Source of the DNA: Leeuwenhoekiella sp.
Lineage (GTDB): Bacteria; Bacteroidota; Bacteroidia; Flavobacteriales; Flavobacteriaceae
Assembly: GCA_002708845.1 (NCBI GenBank)
Contig: PAPI01000004.1
Location: 1-64,000, forward strand
Direction: 5' to 3'
DNA length: 64,000 nt
Shown here: positions 9,444-19,176 of the stretch, in pieces
Layout of the letters: each line of letters starts with the position of its first letter
Numbering within the stretch: the stretch's first letter is position 1
Notes under the pieces: generated by a model
What the model was told of the DNA's origin: nothing
The model's input: only the letters and a program-made list of their open reading frames with translations
Databases searched by the model: none
Translations under genes and position numbers: made by a program

Positions 9444-9684
9444 CACACTATTAATTGTTGTTTTGTCGTGAAATCATTGAAACACATTATTGCCTAATTA
9501 TTTATAATAAATTGAATTTCAGTTAAATAAACCCTATTTTTAGGTGTTTATAGTCCGTATTTTATTATTCAAATCCGCTTGACAAAAACCAAATGCGGGG
9601 TAAATGTTTAATAAAACTTTATCAAAAGCGGCTTTGCCGTGTTTTTTTAACAAACTACTTTTACCCCGAACTAACTCGATCACT
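9444..9684 (+). promoter_or_regulatory. upstream region and leader of the first OmpA gene
   Basis: The last 60 bases include GGCTTTGCCGTGTTTTTTTAA followed by an AACAAACTAC segment. It resembles the leader of the second OmpA gene (11141-11207: GGCTTTGCTGC, then TTTTAACAAATTACA). GGC-TTT-GCC with a T run could be a small hairpin. I saw no exact TAnnTTTG box. A TTGACA at about 9579 is a possible upstream promoter element. Confidence 0.35.
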
Positions 9685-11061
9685 ATGATTAAAAGAATTT
9701 TACTCTCGTTTGCATTTTTTGCAACTATTCTGGCTTCAGAGCATTCATTTGGTCAAGACAAAAATAATCCGTGGTATATAAGTGTTGGTATTAATGCTGT
9801 TGACACATACCCTGTGGGTGAAGATAACAGGCCTTTTACAGGTGGGTTTCCTAATGAATTGTATAATTTTGATGACCATTGGAATATTCTTCCCTCATTA
9901 TCTACACTATATATAGGTCATTACATTGGTAGTGGCTTTAGTCTAGGTTTGAGAGGATCACTTAATAAAATTGATAAGTTAGGTGACGTTTCTGCCGATG
10001 ACCTGGCCTACTATGCTGTTGATGGAATGTTTAGTTACAGCTTTCGTGATGCATTATTCGGAGAAGGTGGTTGGTTTGATCCGTATTTAGGTTTAGGTGG
10101 TGGTTATACTTTTGTAGGTGATCAACCAAGTTTTGGTACGGCTAATGGTACCGTAGGTTTAAAAATATGGTTAGGAGATGCTGTTAATCTCAATCTTTCT
10201 TCTACATATAAACACGCTTTTGAAGATAAGTACGTAAAACATATGCAACATACTGCTGGTATTGGTTTTGCTTTTGGCGGAACTGACAGTGATGGTGATG
10301 GCATTTTTGATAAAGATGATGAGTGCCCTGACACTCCGGGACTTCCTGAATTTAATGGATGTCCAGATTCTGATGGAGACGGAATAAAAGATAGCGAAGA
10401 TGCCTGTCCTGAAGTTGCTGGTCTACCAGAATTTAATGGATGTCCGGATTCGGATGGAGACGGGATAGCAGATCCAAATGATGAATGTCCTAACACAGCA
10501 GGAATAGCTGCTCTTAACGGTTGTCCTGATGCTGATGGTGACGGAGTAAAAGATTCTGAAGATGAGTGTCCCAATGAGGCTGGTCCTGCTGAGAATAACG
10601 GTTGTCCTTATAAGGATCAGGATAATGATGGTGTTTTAGATAAAGATGATGAGTGCCCCACAGTTCCCGGAACTGTTGCTAATAACGGTTGTCCAGAAGT
10701 TACTGTAGCTGTTTTAGAAGAAATCAACGTTCAGGCAAGAACAATACTATTCGATTTAGACAAAGCTACCATCCGCAAAGAATCTTACGAAACCTTAAAT
10801 AACGTGGCCGAGATTATGAAGGAGTATCCAAATACTCAGTTTTTAATCGAAGGACACACAGATAGCCAGGGTTCTGATTCCTATAATATGAACCTTTCTA
10901 AGGAACGTGCCGCTTCTGTAAAAGAATATTTGGTTGGTCAGGGCTTACCTGCAAGCAGACTTTCATCTGAAGGTTTTGGAGAAACCAGACCGATTGCCAC
11001 AAATGCTACTGCTGCTGGAAGACAGAAAAATAGAAGGGTAGAAATATCTCTAATTGATTAA
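9685..11061 (+). CDS. OmpA-family outer membrane protein with TSP3 repeats, copy 1
   Basis: A 458 aa protein. A signal peptide (about 1-22, ending near SFGQ) is followed by a beta-barrel-like domain (to about 195). Then come calcium-binding thrombospondin type 3 repeats, DxDGDGIxDxxDxCP type (about 200-338), and a C-terminal OmpA peptidoglycan-binding domain with ILFDLDKATI, FLIEGHTDSQG and RKNRRVEI-like motifs. It likely anchors the outer membrane to peptidoglycan. ATG 9685 was chosen because it starts the signal peptide; the frame is open to 9604. It is closely related to the next gene and has the same length, so this is a tandem duplication. Confidence 0.9.
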   Translation: MIKRILLSFAFFATILASEHSFGQDKNNPWYISVGINAVDTYPVGEDNRPFTGGFPNELYNFDDHWNILPSLSTLYIGHYIGSGFSLGLRGSLNKIDKLGDVSADDLAYYAVDGMFSYSFRDALFGEGGWFDPYLGLGGGYTFVGDQPSFGTANGTVGLKIWLGDAVNLNLSSTYKHAFEDKYVKHMQHTAGIGFAFGGTDSDGDGIFDKDDECPDTPGLPEFNGCPDSDGDGIKDSEDACPEVAGLPEFNGCPDSDGDGIADPNDECPNTAGIAALNGCPDADGDGVKDSEDECPNEAGPAENNGCPYKDQDNDGVLDKDDECPTVPGTVANNGCPEVTVAVLEEINVQARTILFDLDKATIRKESYETLNNVAEIMKEYPNTQFLIEGHTDSQGSDSYNMNLSKERAASVKEYLVGQGLPASRLSSEGFGETRPIATNATAAGRQKNRRVEISLID

Positions 11062-11133
11062 AACCGACGAAAATATTGGGTAGTAACGTCAATACCAAAT
11101 AGAATTAATTTAACATTCTTAAGTGAATTTTAT

Positions 11134-11141
11134 TAATTTTG
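11134..11141 (+). promoter_or_regulatory. -7 box TAATTTTG for the second OmpA gene
   Basis: An exact TAnnTTTG match. Transcription from it would give a leader of about 60 bases before ATG 11208. That rules out the longer open frame starting at 11139, which overlaps the box. Confidence 0.55.
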
Positions 11142-11207
11142 GCTTTGCTGCTTAATTTTAACAAATTACATTTGCTTCGATTAACACTTAATTTTTACTT
11201 ACTTAAC

Positions 11208-12584
11208 ATGAAAACTCTTACTAAATTATTTCTTTTTGCGGCTTTTACTCTGGCGAGTTTAAGTACTGCAAATGCACAAGACAAGAACAATCCCTGGGGT
11301 GTTCGTATTGGGGTTAACGCTGTGGATACCTATCCTGTTAGCCCTGATAACAGACCATTCACCGGAGGATTTGCTAACGAATTTTTCAACCAAAGAGATC
11401 ACTGGAATATTCTTCCTTCAGTTTCTACATTATATGTAGGTCGTTACATTGGTAGTGGTTTTGCTCTTGGTGTGCAGGGTTCTATTAATAAAATTGACAA
11501 ACTTGGTGATGCTCCTGCTGATGATCTAGCTTACTATGCTATCGATGGTATGTTCAGCTACAGCCTTCGTGACCTAATCAACGGTGAAGGTGGTTGGTTT
11601 GATCCTTACCTGGGTGCAGGTGGTGGTTATGTTTTTGTTGGTGATATGCCAAGCCACGGTACCGCTAACGGTACTTTAGGTATCAAATTCTGGTTAAGCG
11701 ACAACATCAACCTTGACTTCTCTTCTACTTACAAGCACGCTTTTGAAGATCATTATACCAAGCATATGCAACACGTAGTTGGTGTAGGTTTCGTATTTGG
11801 TGGAACTGATACTGACGGTGATGGTATCTATGATAAAGATGATGAGTGCCCAGAAACTCCAGGTCTTCCTGAGTTTAACGGATGTCCTGATACTGACGGT
11901 GATGGTATTAAAGATTCTGAGGATGCTTGTCCTGAAGTAGCTGGTCTTCCTGAATTTAATGGATGTCCTGATACTGACGGTGACGGTATTCCTGACAACG
12001 AAGATGCTTGTCCAGACGTTGCTGGTCCTGCTGCTACTAACGGATGCCCTGATGCTGACGGTGACGGCGTAATTGATTCTGAGGATGAATGTCCAAATGA
12101 AGCTGGTCCTGCTGCTAACAATGGTTGTCCTTACGCTGACAGAGATGGAGACGGAGTACTTGACAAAGATGACAAATGTCCAGATGTTGCAGGTACTGCA
12201 GATAACGACGGATGTCCTGGTGTAGATGCTAGTGTTCTTGAAACTCTTAACGGAGAAGCTGGTCGTATCTTATTTGATACTGATAAAGCAACCATCAGAA
12301 CTAGTTCTTATGAAACTCTTGACCGTATTGCTAATATCGTTAAGGAGTATCCTAATGCTCAGTTTATCGTAGAAGGTCACGCTGATAGCCGTGCAAGTAA
12401 TGCATATAACATGGCTCTATCTGAAAGAAGAGCTCAATCTGTTGTTGATTATTTAACAAGTAAAGAAGGTGTTAATGCTGGTCAATTGACCATCAAGGCT
12501 TACGGAGAAGAGAATCCTATCGCTCCTAACACTACTGCTGCTGGTATGCAACTTAACAGACGTGTAAAACTTACTTTAAAGTAA
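11208..12584 (+). CDS. OmpA-family outer membrane protein with TSP3 repeats, copy 2
   Basis: A 458 aa paralogue of the preceding gene with the same architecture: signal peptide (about 1-22, ending near ANAQ), barrel-like domain, TSP3 repeats and a C-terminal OmpA domain ([33 protein letters not shown]). Codon use is noticeably narrower than in copy 1, with repeated GGT, GCT, CTT, CGT and GAC/GAT. This suggests it is the highly expressed member of the pair. It has its own promoter box and a terminator at 12623. A structural role in the envelope is inferred from the OmpA domain. Confidence 0.92.
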   Translation: MKTLTKLFLFAAFTLASLSTANAQDKNNPWGVRIGVNAVDTYPVSPDNRPFTGGFANEFFNQRDHWNILPSVSTLYVGRYIGSGFALGVQGSINKIDKLGDAPADDLAYYAIDGMFSYSLRDLINGEGGWFDPYLGAGGGYVFVGDMPSHGTANGTLGIKFWLSDNINLDFSSTYKHAFEDHYTKHMQHVVGVGFVFGGTDTDGDGIYDKDDECPETPGLPEFNGCPDTDGDGIKDSEDACPEVAGLPEFNGCPDTDGDGIPDNEDACPDVAGPAATNGCPDADGDGVIDSEDECPNEAGPAANNGCPYADRDGDGVLDKDDKCPDVAGTADNDGCPGVDASVLETLNGEAGRILFDTDKATIRTSSYETLDRIANIVKEYPNAQFIVEGHADSRASNAYNMALSERRAQSVVDYLTSKEGVNAGQLTIKAYGEENPIAPNTTAAGMQLNRRVKLTLK

Positions 12585-12622
12585 GAAACACTCAGATGTA
12601 AAATCTGAATTAATAAATACAG

Positions 12623-12650
12623 AAAACGCCCTGATAATTCAGGGCGTTTT
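12623..12650 (+). terminator. intrinsic terminator after the OmpA pair
   Basis: A perfect 12-bp stem AAAACGCCCTGA/TCAGGGCGTTTT with a 4-base loop, followed by more T residues. It ends 13 bp before the AddB start, so AddB probably needs read-through or a promoter I did not identify. Confidence 0.88.
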
Positions 12651-12663
12651 TTATTTTAGATTT

Positions 12664-15363
12664 ATGACAACATTTATAGATGAGGTAATTGCAGATCTTT
12701 TGAGTAAACATGCGCATAACCTTGTGAATACGGTTATCGTTTTGCCCTCTAAACGAGCAGGAGCATTTTTTAATAAAAGGCTTCGCGCACACTTAGAAGG
12801 TAGTTTTACTTTTCTACCCCAAACCCTGAGTATTGAGGATTTTATTGAAGATGTATCTGGGCTAACTGCTGTTTCCCCGACACAACTACAGGTCGAGTTG
12901 TATCAAATTTATCTGCGTGAATGTACAGAGACTGAACCTGATAATTTCTTAAACTTTTTGGGCTGGGCTCAGGCCCTCATTGGAGATTTTAATGAGATAG
13001 ATCGGCACCTAATTAGTCCGGAGTCTTTTTTTGATTATCTGAGCGCTGTTAAAGAGTTAAATCAGTGGTCTGCAGAACAGCCTACTGCACTTATATCTAA
13101 TTATCTAAAATTTTGGAGATCAGTAAAGCTGTACTACACTGCATTTACAGCGCATTTGAAAGATAAGGGTATTGGCTATCAGGGTATGCTTTACAGAGAA
13201 TCAGTATCACAAATCAATTCTTATTTAGAAAATGCGAAAAGCACTTATATATTTTGTGGCTTTAATGCGTTAAATAGGGCCGAGCAGTATTTAATCCGAT
13301 CGTTTTTAGAAAGACCGGACACACATATTTACTGGGATTTAGATCCTTATTTTACAGAAGACCAAACCCATATCACTTCTCGCTTCATAAGTCAATACCT
13401 TCGGGAATGGTCAGAATTAAAAGCGAAAAGTACCGTATTTCCAAAATCGGGAAGCAATTTTAATACTCCCAAAAACATAATAGCTACCGGAATTGCTCAG
13501 AACATTGGGCAGGTAAAATACGTAGGTCAAATTTTAGAACGTTTTACTGCTGAAGACCTTAATGATACTGCAATTGTACTTGGAGACGAAAACTTACTTC
13601 TCCCGCTACTCAATTCGCTCCCGCCGCAGGTGAATGCTGTAAATGTAACTATGGGCCTATCGCTTAATCAAATTACTCAAGCAGCGTTTTTTGAGACCTG
13701 GTTTCAACTCCAGATAAACAAGCGTAAATCAGAGTATTACTATAAAGATGTTCTTTCACTTCTAAACCAACCTTATGCTATAACATTATTGGGTGATTTC
13801 CGTTCAGAACTTAAAACAAAAATTACTTCAGAAAACCTGATTTACTTAACTCCTCAAGAACTGGTAGCTAATAATAGCGCTATTAATTTACTTTTTGAAG
13901 ACTGGCAGGATTCATCAGACATCGCCCTAACAAGATCATTACAACTTATTTCTCTACTTAAGGAACAAATGCAAAGTGAGCAAAAATGGCTCGAGCTTGA
14001 GTTCTTAGTAGCTTTTGAAAGACTCTTTAACCAACTTAGCGATCTTAATGCAGAATACCCCTATTTTGATTCGGTAAAGACACTAAGGCAATTTTACCGC
14101 GACTTACTTCAAAAGGAAACACTTGATTTTAAAGGAGACCCCTATCAGGGGTTGCAAATTATGGGAGTTCTTGAATCACGTGTGATTGACTTTAAACATG
14201 TTATCATTACATCGCTTAACGAAGGTACTCTTCCATCGGGAAAAAGCCAGAACAGTTTTATCCCCTTCGATCTTAAAATTGAATACAACCTGCCCACCTA
14301 TCGGGAGAAGGATGCGATCTACGCCTATCACTTTTTTAGACTGTTACAACGTGCCGAAACCGCACACCTGCTTTATAATAATGAAGCATCTGGACTTAAT
14401 AGTGGCGAAAAGAGCCGCTTTCTATTACAACTTGCAACAGATTCTAATGCTCAGTACCGGTATTCTGAAAATACGGCTTCCGCTTCCGTGAAGATTAAGC
14501 CGTCAACACTTAAAACAGTCTCAAAAACATCGGAATTGATTGAGAGTCTGAAAAGACACGCGCGATCCGGGTTTTCGCCATCTGCTCTTACCACTTACAT
14601 CAGGAATCCTATTGATTTTTATTATAAATATGTACTTGGGGTTGAAGAGCTGGAGGAAGTAGAAGATACGATCGCTCACAATACGCTTGGTACTGTAGTT
14701 CACGAAAGTTTAGAACAGTTGTATAAACCTTACTTAAATGAAATACTATCCTTGGCAATTGTTAAAAATCTATTGAAACAATATGAAGCAGAAGTATCCA
14801 GACAGTTTGAGCTTTGTTACAATATAGGAAATATCAAAACGGGTAAAAATCTCATCATATTTAACGTGGCTAAACAGTTTGTTCACAATTTTCTTCATAC
14901 TGAACTGAGGGAGGTAGAAGCCGGTTCAGAAATTTTGATCACCGGCCTTGAGCTCAAGTTTGAAACACAGCTCAGTCCAGACATAAAATTGAAAGGAACG
15001 GTAGACCGTATGGATCAAAATAACGGCACATTACGCATTCTAGACTATAAAACCGGCAAAGTTGAACCCGGCGAACTCGTCATCAAAGACTGGGAAACCC
15101 TTATTTCCGATTATAAGAAACAATCCAAGGCTTTTCAGGTGCTTTGCTATGCACTTATGTTTTCTAAAGAAAAAGGGCTTCCTGAGCAGGCTGAAGCAGG
15201 CATAATTTCATTTAAAAATCTGGGTAAAGGCTTTCTCAAGCTCAGCGAAGCAAAGGAAACCTCAATTACACCCCAACTGCTCAATACTTTTGAAACCCAT
15301 TTAAATAAGCTAATTGATGAAATTCTGGATGTAAATATTCCGTTTACTGAAAAGGAGGTTTAA
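12664..15363 (+). CDS. addB: AddB-like PD-(D/E)XK nuclease protein
   Basis: An 899 aa protein. The N-terminus (VIVLPSKRAGAFFNKRL) is a degenerate helicase-like domain without a clear Walker A lysine. The C-terminus has a RecB/AddB-type nuclease: GTVVHESLEQLY, then TVDRMD and LRILDYKTGK near residues 789-798. This is the layout of Bacteroidota AddB partners. Together with the AddA-like protein at 6303 it should process broken DNA ends for RecA. I did not see the four-Cys iron-sulfur cluster known from Bacillus AddB. The two OmpA genes between the partners are unusual for a complex. Confidence 0.82.
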   Translation: MTTFIDEVIADLLSKHAHNLVNTVIVLPSKRAGAFFNKRLRAHLEGSFTFLPQTLSIEDFIEDVSGLTAVSPTQLQVELYQIYLRECTETEPDNFLNFLGWAQALIGDFNEIDRHLISPESFFDYLSAVKELNQWSAEQPTALISNYLKFWRSVKLYYTAFTAHLKDKGIGYQGMLYRESVSQINSYLENAKSTYIFCGFNALNRAEQYLIRSFLERPDTHIYWDLDPYFTEDQTHITSRFISQYLREWSELKAKSTVFPKSGSNFNTPKNIIATGIAQNIGQVKYVGQILERFTAEDLNDTAIVLGDENLLLPLLNSLPPQVNAVNVTMGLSLNQITQAAFFETWFQLQINKRKSEYYYKDVLSLLNQPYAITLLGDFRSELKTKITSENLIYLTPQELVANNSAINLLFEDWQDSSDIALTRSLQLISLLKEQMQSEQKWLELEFLVAFERLFNQLSDLNAEYPYFDSVKTLRQFYRDLLQKETLDFKGDPYQGLQIMGVLESRVIDFKHVIITSLNEGTLPSGKSQNSFIPFDLKIEYNLPTYREKDAIYAYHFFRLLQRAETAHLLYNNEASGLNSGEKSRFLLQLATDSNAQYRYSENTASASVKIKPSTLKTVSKTSELIESLKRHARSGFSPSALTTYIRNPIDFYYKYVLGVEELEEVEDTIAHNTLGTVVHESLEQLYKPYLNEILSLAIVKNLLKQYEAEVSRQFELCYNIGNIKTGKNLIIFNVAKQFVHNFLHTELREVEAGSEILITGLELKFETQLSPDIKLKGTVDRMDQNNGTLRILDYKTGKVEPGELVIKDWETLISDYKKQSKAFQVLCYALMFSKEKGLPEQAEAGIISFKNLGKGFLKLSEAKETSITPQLLNTFETHLNKLIDEILDVNIPFTEKEV

Positions 15364-15476
15364 ATATTATTGATTTTCAGCACAGTAACTACTTCATCTG
15401 TTGGAGACTTTATCCAAAGCTGTAACAATTTGTACCAGATTATAACTCATAGGTATAAATCTTATAGTATTTGAAA

Positions 15477-15866
15477 ATGGAAACACAACCTAACAACCTG
15501 AATACCTTAAAAATACTCTTTATAGTTAAGAGTGTTCTTAACCTTCTCGCTGCACTTTTCTTTGCAGGCTATGGTTTTTTTGTCAATATGATTTTATCTG
15601 ATGTAGCTCACGGGCCACACGACACACCCTTTGATGTGGGTACATTTGTAGGTGTTATATCAGGAGTAGGTTTTACAGCTTTTTTGATACTGGCAATTCT
15701 TACTTTTCTCGCGGGTAAGTATTTAGGTGAAACCCGAAATTATACTTTCATTCTGGTCGTTTCAATATTAAATTTCTTTACCGGAATTCTGGGCATACTG
15801 CTCGGCATTTTCACACTTATTGAAATAAACAAACCACACGTCAAACTTATGTTTGAAAAGAAATAA
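15477..15866 (+). CDS. small predicted membrane protein, unknown function
   Basis: A 129 aa protein with three hydrophobic segments at about 15-40, 55-82 and 90-118, and a short polar C-terminus. ATG 15477 (METQPNNLNTL) was chosen over an in-frame TTG two codons earlier. I do not recognise a named family. A convergent terminator follows. It lies 113 bp after the AddB-like gene, so it may be a separate unit. Confidence 0.65.
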   Translation: METQPNNLNTLKILFIVKSVLNLLAALFFAGYGFFVNMILSDVAHGPHDTPFDVGTFVGVISGVGFTAFLILAILTFLAGKYLGETRNYTFILVVSILNFFTGILGILLGIFTLIEINKPHVKLMFEKK

Positions 15867-15893
15867 ACTTAAGAGCTTTCCTCGTTAAATCAA

Positions 15894-15921
15894 AAAGCCC
15901 CCTGTTTTCTCAGGGGGCTTT
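15894..15921. terminator. bidirectional intrinsic terminator
   Basis: A stem of about 11 bp, AAGCCCCCTG/CAGGGGGCTT plus one flanking pair, with a 6-base loop. A and T tracts flank it on both sides. It lies between the plus-strand membrane protein and the minus-strand fragment. Confidence 0.85.
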
Positions 15922-15925
15922 CTAA

Positions 15926-16300
15926 TTATATGGAAAGTTTAAAAAACCATATTGATTCAATTTTTAATCTTCCCAGCTTAAAAACCAATCTTCCTTTTCT
16001 GGGTAACATATATCTTGTTTCATTTATAGGTTCTTGTTCCGCAATAAAGGCTGAATAACTTGAGAAACCGGAATACTGTACTAAGGCATCGATGACTTCT
16101 ATTTGAGGAATTCTTAATTCCTGATGTTTACTGCTGACTGCTGTATTGTAATAATTTAAAAGACTTTTTTCTCCAAAGGCAAAACCTGCCATGTTCTCTA
16201 CTTCTGTTGATAATCTGGCTGCAAGCCGTGATTTTGAGGGTTTCACATAACCCCTTTTTTCTTCCTGAATTTTTGCTTTTTCAAAGGCAAGACAAATCAA
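15926..16300 (-). pseudogene. probable gene fragment, flavobacterial family with KPSKSRLAARLS-type N-terminal region
   Basis: The frame reads LICLAFEKAKIQEEKRGYVKP, then RLAARLSTEVENMAGFAFGEKSL and QIEVIDALVQYSGFSSYSAFI. This resembles the N-terminal region of longer flavobacterial proteins I remember, which continue into a membrane segment. The frame is open upstream to 16327 but has no ATG there; the only start is a TTG at 16300. After about residue 95 the sequence loses resemblance and stops at 124 aa. A missing start plus a lost C-terminus suggests decay. It may instead be a short intact protein with an unusual start. Confidence 0.45.
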
Positions 16301-16647
16301 TCTGCTGTGACTCCTATCCTGATAGTTTTAGTTATGCGCTTCAGCACATTGGGAAATCACACAGCTGTTTTTTCTAAAAACTTTCCGAAGCTTTTCCGCA
16401 GAATTTCTCACTACTCGTTGCGCTGCTCCATTCATTTGTTCCGGTAATCGTCACAGGAGCAAACTATCAGGGATTAGCACACCTGTGACTTAAAAACTTA
16501 CCAGGCTGTAGCATCAGAACACCATTGAGAAGTACGTGTTCTGAGAACTGCAGTTCTTCTTCTCAAAAACCGGCGTTCTGCCGGAATCAGATCACTGAGT
16601 ATACACCTCGGACAGCCCTGATCATGTCCCAACATTAACAGTACAAA
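16301..16647. other. gene-free interval before the small lipoprotein gene
   Basis: About 350 bp without a credible gene. It contains CGGC-GTTCT-GCCG and other short inverted pairs, and the 3' part may be the leader of the lipoprotein/kinase unit. It may also hold decayed remains of the minus-strand fragment next door. No named element was recognised. Confidence 0.4.
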
Positions 16648-16815
16648 ATGAAAAAATCAGTTTTTGCAATCCTTACGGTTTTCCTCATTATGAGCACATT
16701 TGCCTGCAATCCGGAAAAATTTGAAGAAGAAATCATCGCGCCGCAGGCGTGTTGTGAAGAAGAACCCACTGTTCCTCCGCCACCACCACCAGTGCCAAAT
16801 GACAGCATTCAGTAA
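16648..16815 (+). CDS. tiny lipoprotein with Cys-Cys and polyproline tail
   Basis: A 55 aa protein with a typical Sec/lipoprotein leader (KKSVFAILTVFLIMSTFAC) and a lipidation Cys near residue 19. The mature part is acidic and ends with a CCEEE segment and PPPPPP. It stops 35 bp upstream of the sensor kinase, on the same strand, and may share its transcript. A role as a periplasmic or outer-membrane accessory to the kinase is only suggested by position. Confidence 0.65.
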   Translation: MKKSVFAILTVFLIMSTFACNPEKFEEEIIAPQACCEEEPTVPPPPPPVPNDSIQ

Positions 16816-16850
16816 CAGGAGAGAATTAAAATAAAAGCTATTTTAGAGGG

Positions 16851-18509
16851 ATGAAATCAACTTGTTTTTCATCCCTTTTTTCTTTAATAGTCCTGTTTCT
16901 TAATATGGATATACGGGCTCAGCAACCTGCTGAAAAGCCCATAGACAGCTCGCTTTATTTTTACGAGATTATTGTAAACCCGGATGATGCTCTGAGTTTT
17001 AATAAAGCGGAATCGTATTATAGGAGAATGTATGAGGAGAGTATGGCCAAGTCTAACTATAAAAAGGCTGCTATATACCTAGAGCTGATTGGTTTTGGTA
17101 AAAATCAAATTGGAGACTACACCGCAAGCGAATTTAATCTGGTAAAATCTTTAGAACTGATCGAACCCTATACTGATACTGAATCGATTGAACTGAAATT
17201 AAGGCTATATAATCTTTTGGGAGTCCTATATAAAAATCTGAATAATTACCCCAAAAGTCTTGAATACTACGAAAAAGGTCTTGCTTTTGCCGATAGCACC
17301 AAAGATAGCATCAGCTTTTTTTTACGTGTAGGTAATGTACTGCGTAAAGAAGGTAAGATTGATCGCGCTATTGACACTTTAAAGTATGCTCTTAAGCTGA
17401 CTCAGAAAAATGAACTCGAAGTACTCAAGAGTTATGTATTAGACAACCTGGGCTATACACAGCTTACTACTGGAGATGAATCAGGAATATATAATCTGAA
17501 TCAATCGGTTGATATTCGTAAAAAACTGGGAAATACGGCAGCTTTATTTTCAAGTTACAGGCACCTAACCCAATATTATATTCAAATCGATGATACTTTG
17601 AATGCCCTCAAATATGCGAAAGAAACTTTATCCTTAACTCCAAATATAAAAGATCCAACCTTTGAACTAGAAGCGCTTGGCCTTCTGGCACAATTAGATG
17701 ATGACCCGCGCATTAAACGTTATAATTTTTTGAACGACAGCATTAAAGAAGCCGATTTAGCAAAGCAAAATAAGTATGCTGCATTAAAATATGACGTGGC
17801 TCAAGAGCAACGTCAAACCAAACAGGCCCGTGCTGAGCGTGACCGTCAAAAACGTTTAAAAACCATTTATGTTCTCGCCTTATTACTCGGGTTTCTGGTA
17901 ATATTAGGGTTCAGCATCTTTCTCCATTTAAAGCGCAAACAAAAACAGCTGGATGTAATTCGCAAAACAGAAGCAAGCATATCAAAAAAAGTTCACGATG
18001 GCCTGGCTAACGATACCTTTCAGGTAATTTCTGAACTGCAAAATCTTGATAACGTTCCAGATCATATTCTAAATAAACTGGACAAAATCTATATGGAAAC
18101 GCGGGATATTTCAAAAAATCACAGTCCGTTAATTGATGGGACTCATTTCAAAGATCAGCTGGTCAGCAGACTCAACTCGTATAAATCAGAGAACTTTAGT
18201 GTTATAACACGCAACCTCAACGGTATAGATTGGGAAAAATTTAGCAGAAATAAAAAGGACGCGATTTACATGGTCCTGGGAGAATTGATGACCAATACCA
18301 GAAAACACAGCCAGGCCAGCGTTGCTCTGGTATCTTTTGAACAAAAAGGTAAAAAATTAGCCATCACATTCAAAGATAACGGGTTAGGAAATGAAATAAA
18401 AAAAGGAAATGGTATCCAAAATATGGAATTCCGTATTTTTTCATTAAATGGAACCATTAGCTTTGAACCAGAGTCCGGTAAAGGACTTAAAGTTCAAATA
18501 CTGGTGTGA
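16851..18509 (+). CDS. TPR-repeat sensor histidine kinase
   Basis: A 552 aa kinase. A signal sequence (to about 24) precedes a periplasmic stretch of tetratricopeptide repeats (about 30-330), one transmembrane segment (about 337-360) and a cytoplasmic kinase core. The phosphoacceptor region SISKKVHDGLANDTFQ (about 376-391) is the HisKA_3 type that pairs with LuxR-type regulators. The C-terminal ATPase shows GELMTNTRKHSQA and DNGLGN. The response regulator starts 2 bases after its stop, so the two form a two-component pair. The signal sensed is unknown. Confidence 0.9.
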   Translation: MKSTCFSSLFSLIVLFLNMDIRAQQPAEKPIDSSLYFYEIIVNPDDALSFNKAESYYRRMYEESMAKSNYKKAAIYLELIGFGKNQIGDYTASEFNLVKSLELIEPYTDTESIELKLRLYNLLGVLYKNLNNYPKSLEYYEKGLAFADSTKDSISFFLRVGNVLRKEGKIDRAIDTLKYALKLTQKNELEVLKSYVLDNLGYTQLTTGDESGIYNLNQSVDIRKKLGNTAALFSSYRHLTQYYIQIDDTLNALKYAKETLSLTPNIKDPTFELEALGLLAQLDDDPRIKRYNFLNDSIKEADLAKQNKYAALKYDVAQEQRQTKQARAERDRQKRLKTIYVLALLLGFLVILGFSIFLHLKRKQKQLDVIRKTEASISKKVHDGLANDTFQVISELQNLDNVPDHILNKLDKIYMETRDISKNHSPLIDGTHFKDQLVSRLNSYKSENFSVITRNLNGIDWEKFSRNKKDAIYMVLGELMTNTRKHSQASVALVSFEQKGKKLAITFKDNGLGNEIKKGNGIQNMEFRIFSLNGTISFEPESGKGLKVQILV

Positions 18510-18510
18510 T

Positions 18511-19176
18511 ATGTTTAAAAAAATTTTAATCGCCGAAGATTTGGGATGGAATACCCAAAGAATTGAGCAACAGCTTCTTGAAACAGGAGCTGAAGAAATC
18601 ATCATCGCAGAATACTGTGATGATGCCTACATAAAATATGTTAAGGCCCTTAAAGATGACGTGCCGTTTGATTTACTGGTCGCAGACCTTTCTTTTAAGC
18701 AAGACCACAGAGAACAAAAACTAAATAGTGGTGATGAGCTTATAGCTGCAATACGCAAACTTCACATGCCATTAAAAGTTATTGTCTTTTCGATGGAAGA
18801 GCGCCTGCAACGTATACGCGGGCTTTTCGACGATCAAAAAATTGATGCGTATGTTTTTAAAAGTCGCCGAAGCCTTGAAGATATGGCCGAAGCTTTAATT
18901 GCGGTTGCTCAAAGTAAGCGTTATATATCTCCACAGGTGGCAGCAGCTTTAGGCAGTCAAAAAAATCTGGATATCGAAGAATACGATATTCTTTTACTGG
19001 AAGAAATTGCTAAAGGCCGTTCTAATCGTGAAATAAGCGAACGTTTTAAAGCTCTTACCATAAAACCCCACGGTATAAGCTCCATTGAAAAACGCCTCTG
19101 TAAATTGCGCATCGATTTTAAAGCTGCTAATGCCACACAGCTCATCGCTGTTGTCAAAGATTTAGGATTAATCTAA
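18511..19176 (+). CDS. response regulator, receiver plus LuxR-type HTH
   Basis: A 221 aa partner of the kinase just upstream. The receiver has Glu9-Asp10, the phosphoacceptor Asp59 in LLVADLSF, Ser94 and Lys117. All pocket positions are present. The C-terminus (about 160-221) is an HTH of the NarL/LuxR type, with ILLLEEIAKGRSNREISERF and a somewhat divergent recognition part (SSIEKRLCKLRIDF). The start at 18511 follows the kinase stop by one base. The open frame runs further upstream inside the kinase gene but without a receiver-like sequence. Confidence 0.9.
   Translation: MFKKILIAEDLGWNTQRIEQQLLETGAEEIIIAEYCDDAYIKYVKALKDDVPFDLLVADLSFKQDHREQKLNSGDELIAAIRKLHMPLKVIVFSMEERLQRIRGLFDDQKIDAYVFKSRRSLEDMAEALIAVAQSKRYISPQVAAALGSQKNLDIEEYDILLLEEIAKGRSNREISERFKALTIKPHGISSIEKRLCKLRIDFKAANATQLIAVVKDLGLI

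Noticed and set aside
10122-10574. Minus-strand frame rich in Ser and Pro
   Set aside because: It is the antisense of the TSP3 Asp-rich repeats of the OmpA gene; the same appears opposite the second copy (11828-12121).
11139-11207. N-terminal extension of the second OmpA protein
   Set aside because: It overlaps the -7 box and leader; the signal peptide begins at 11208.
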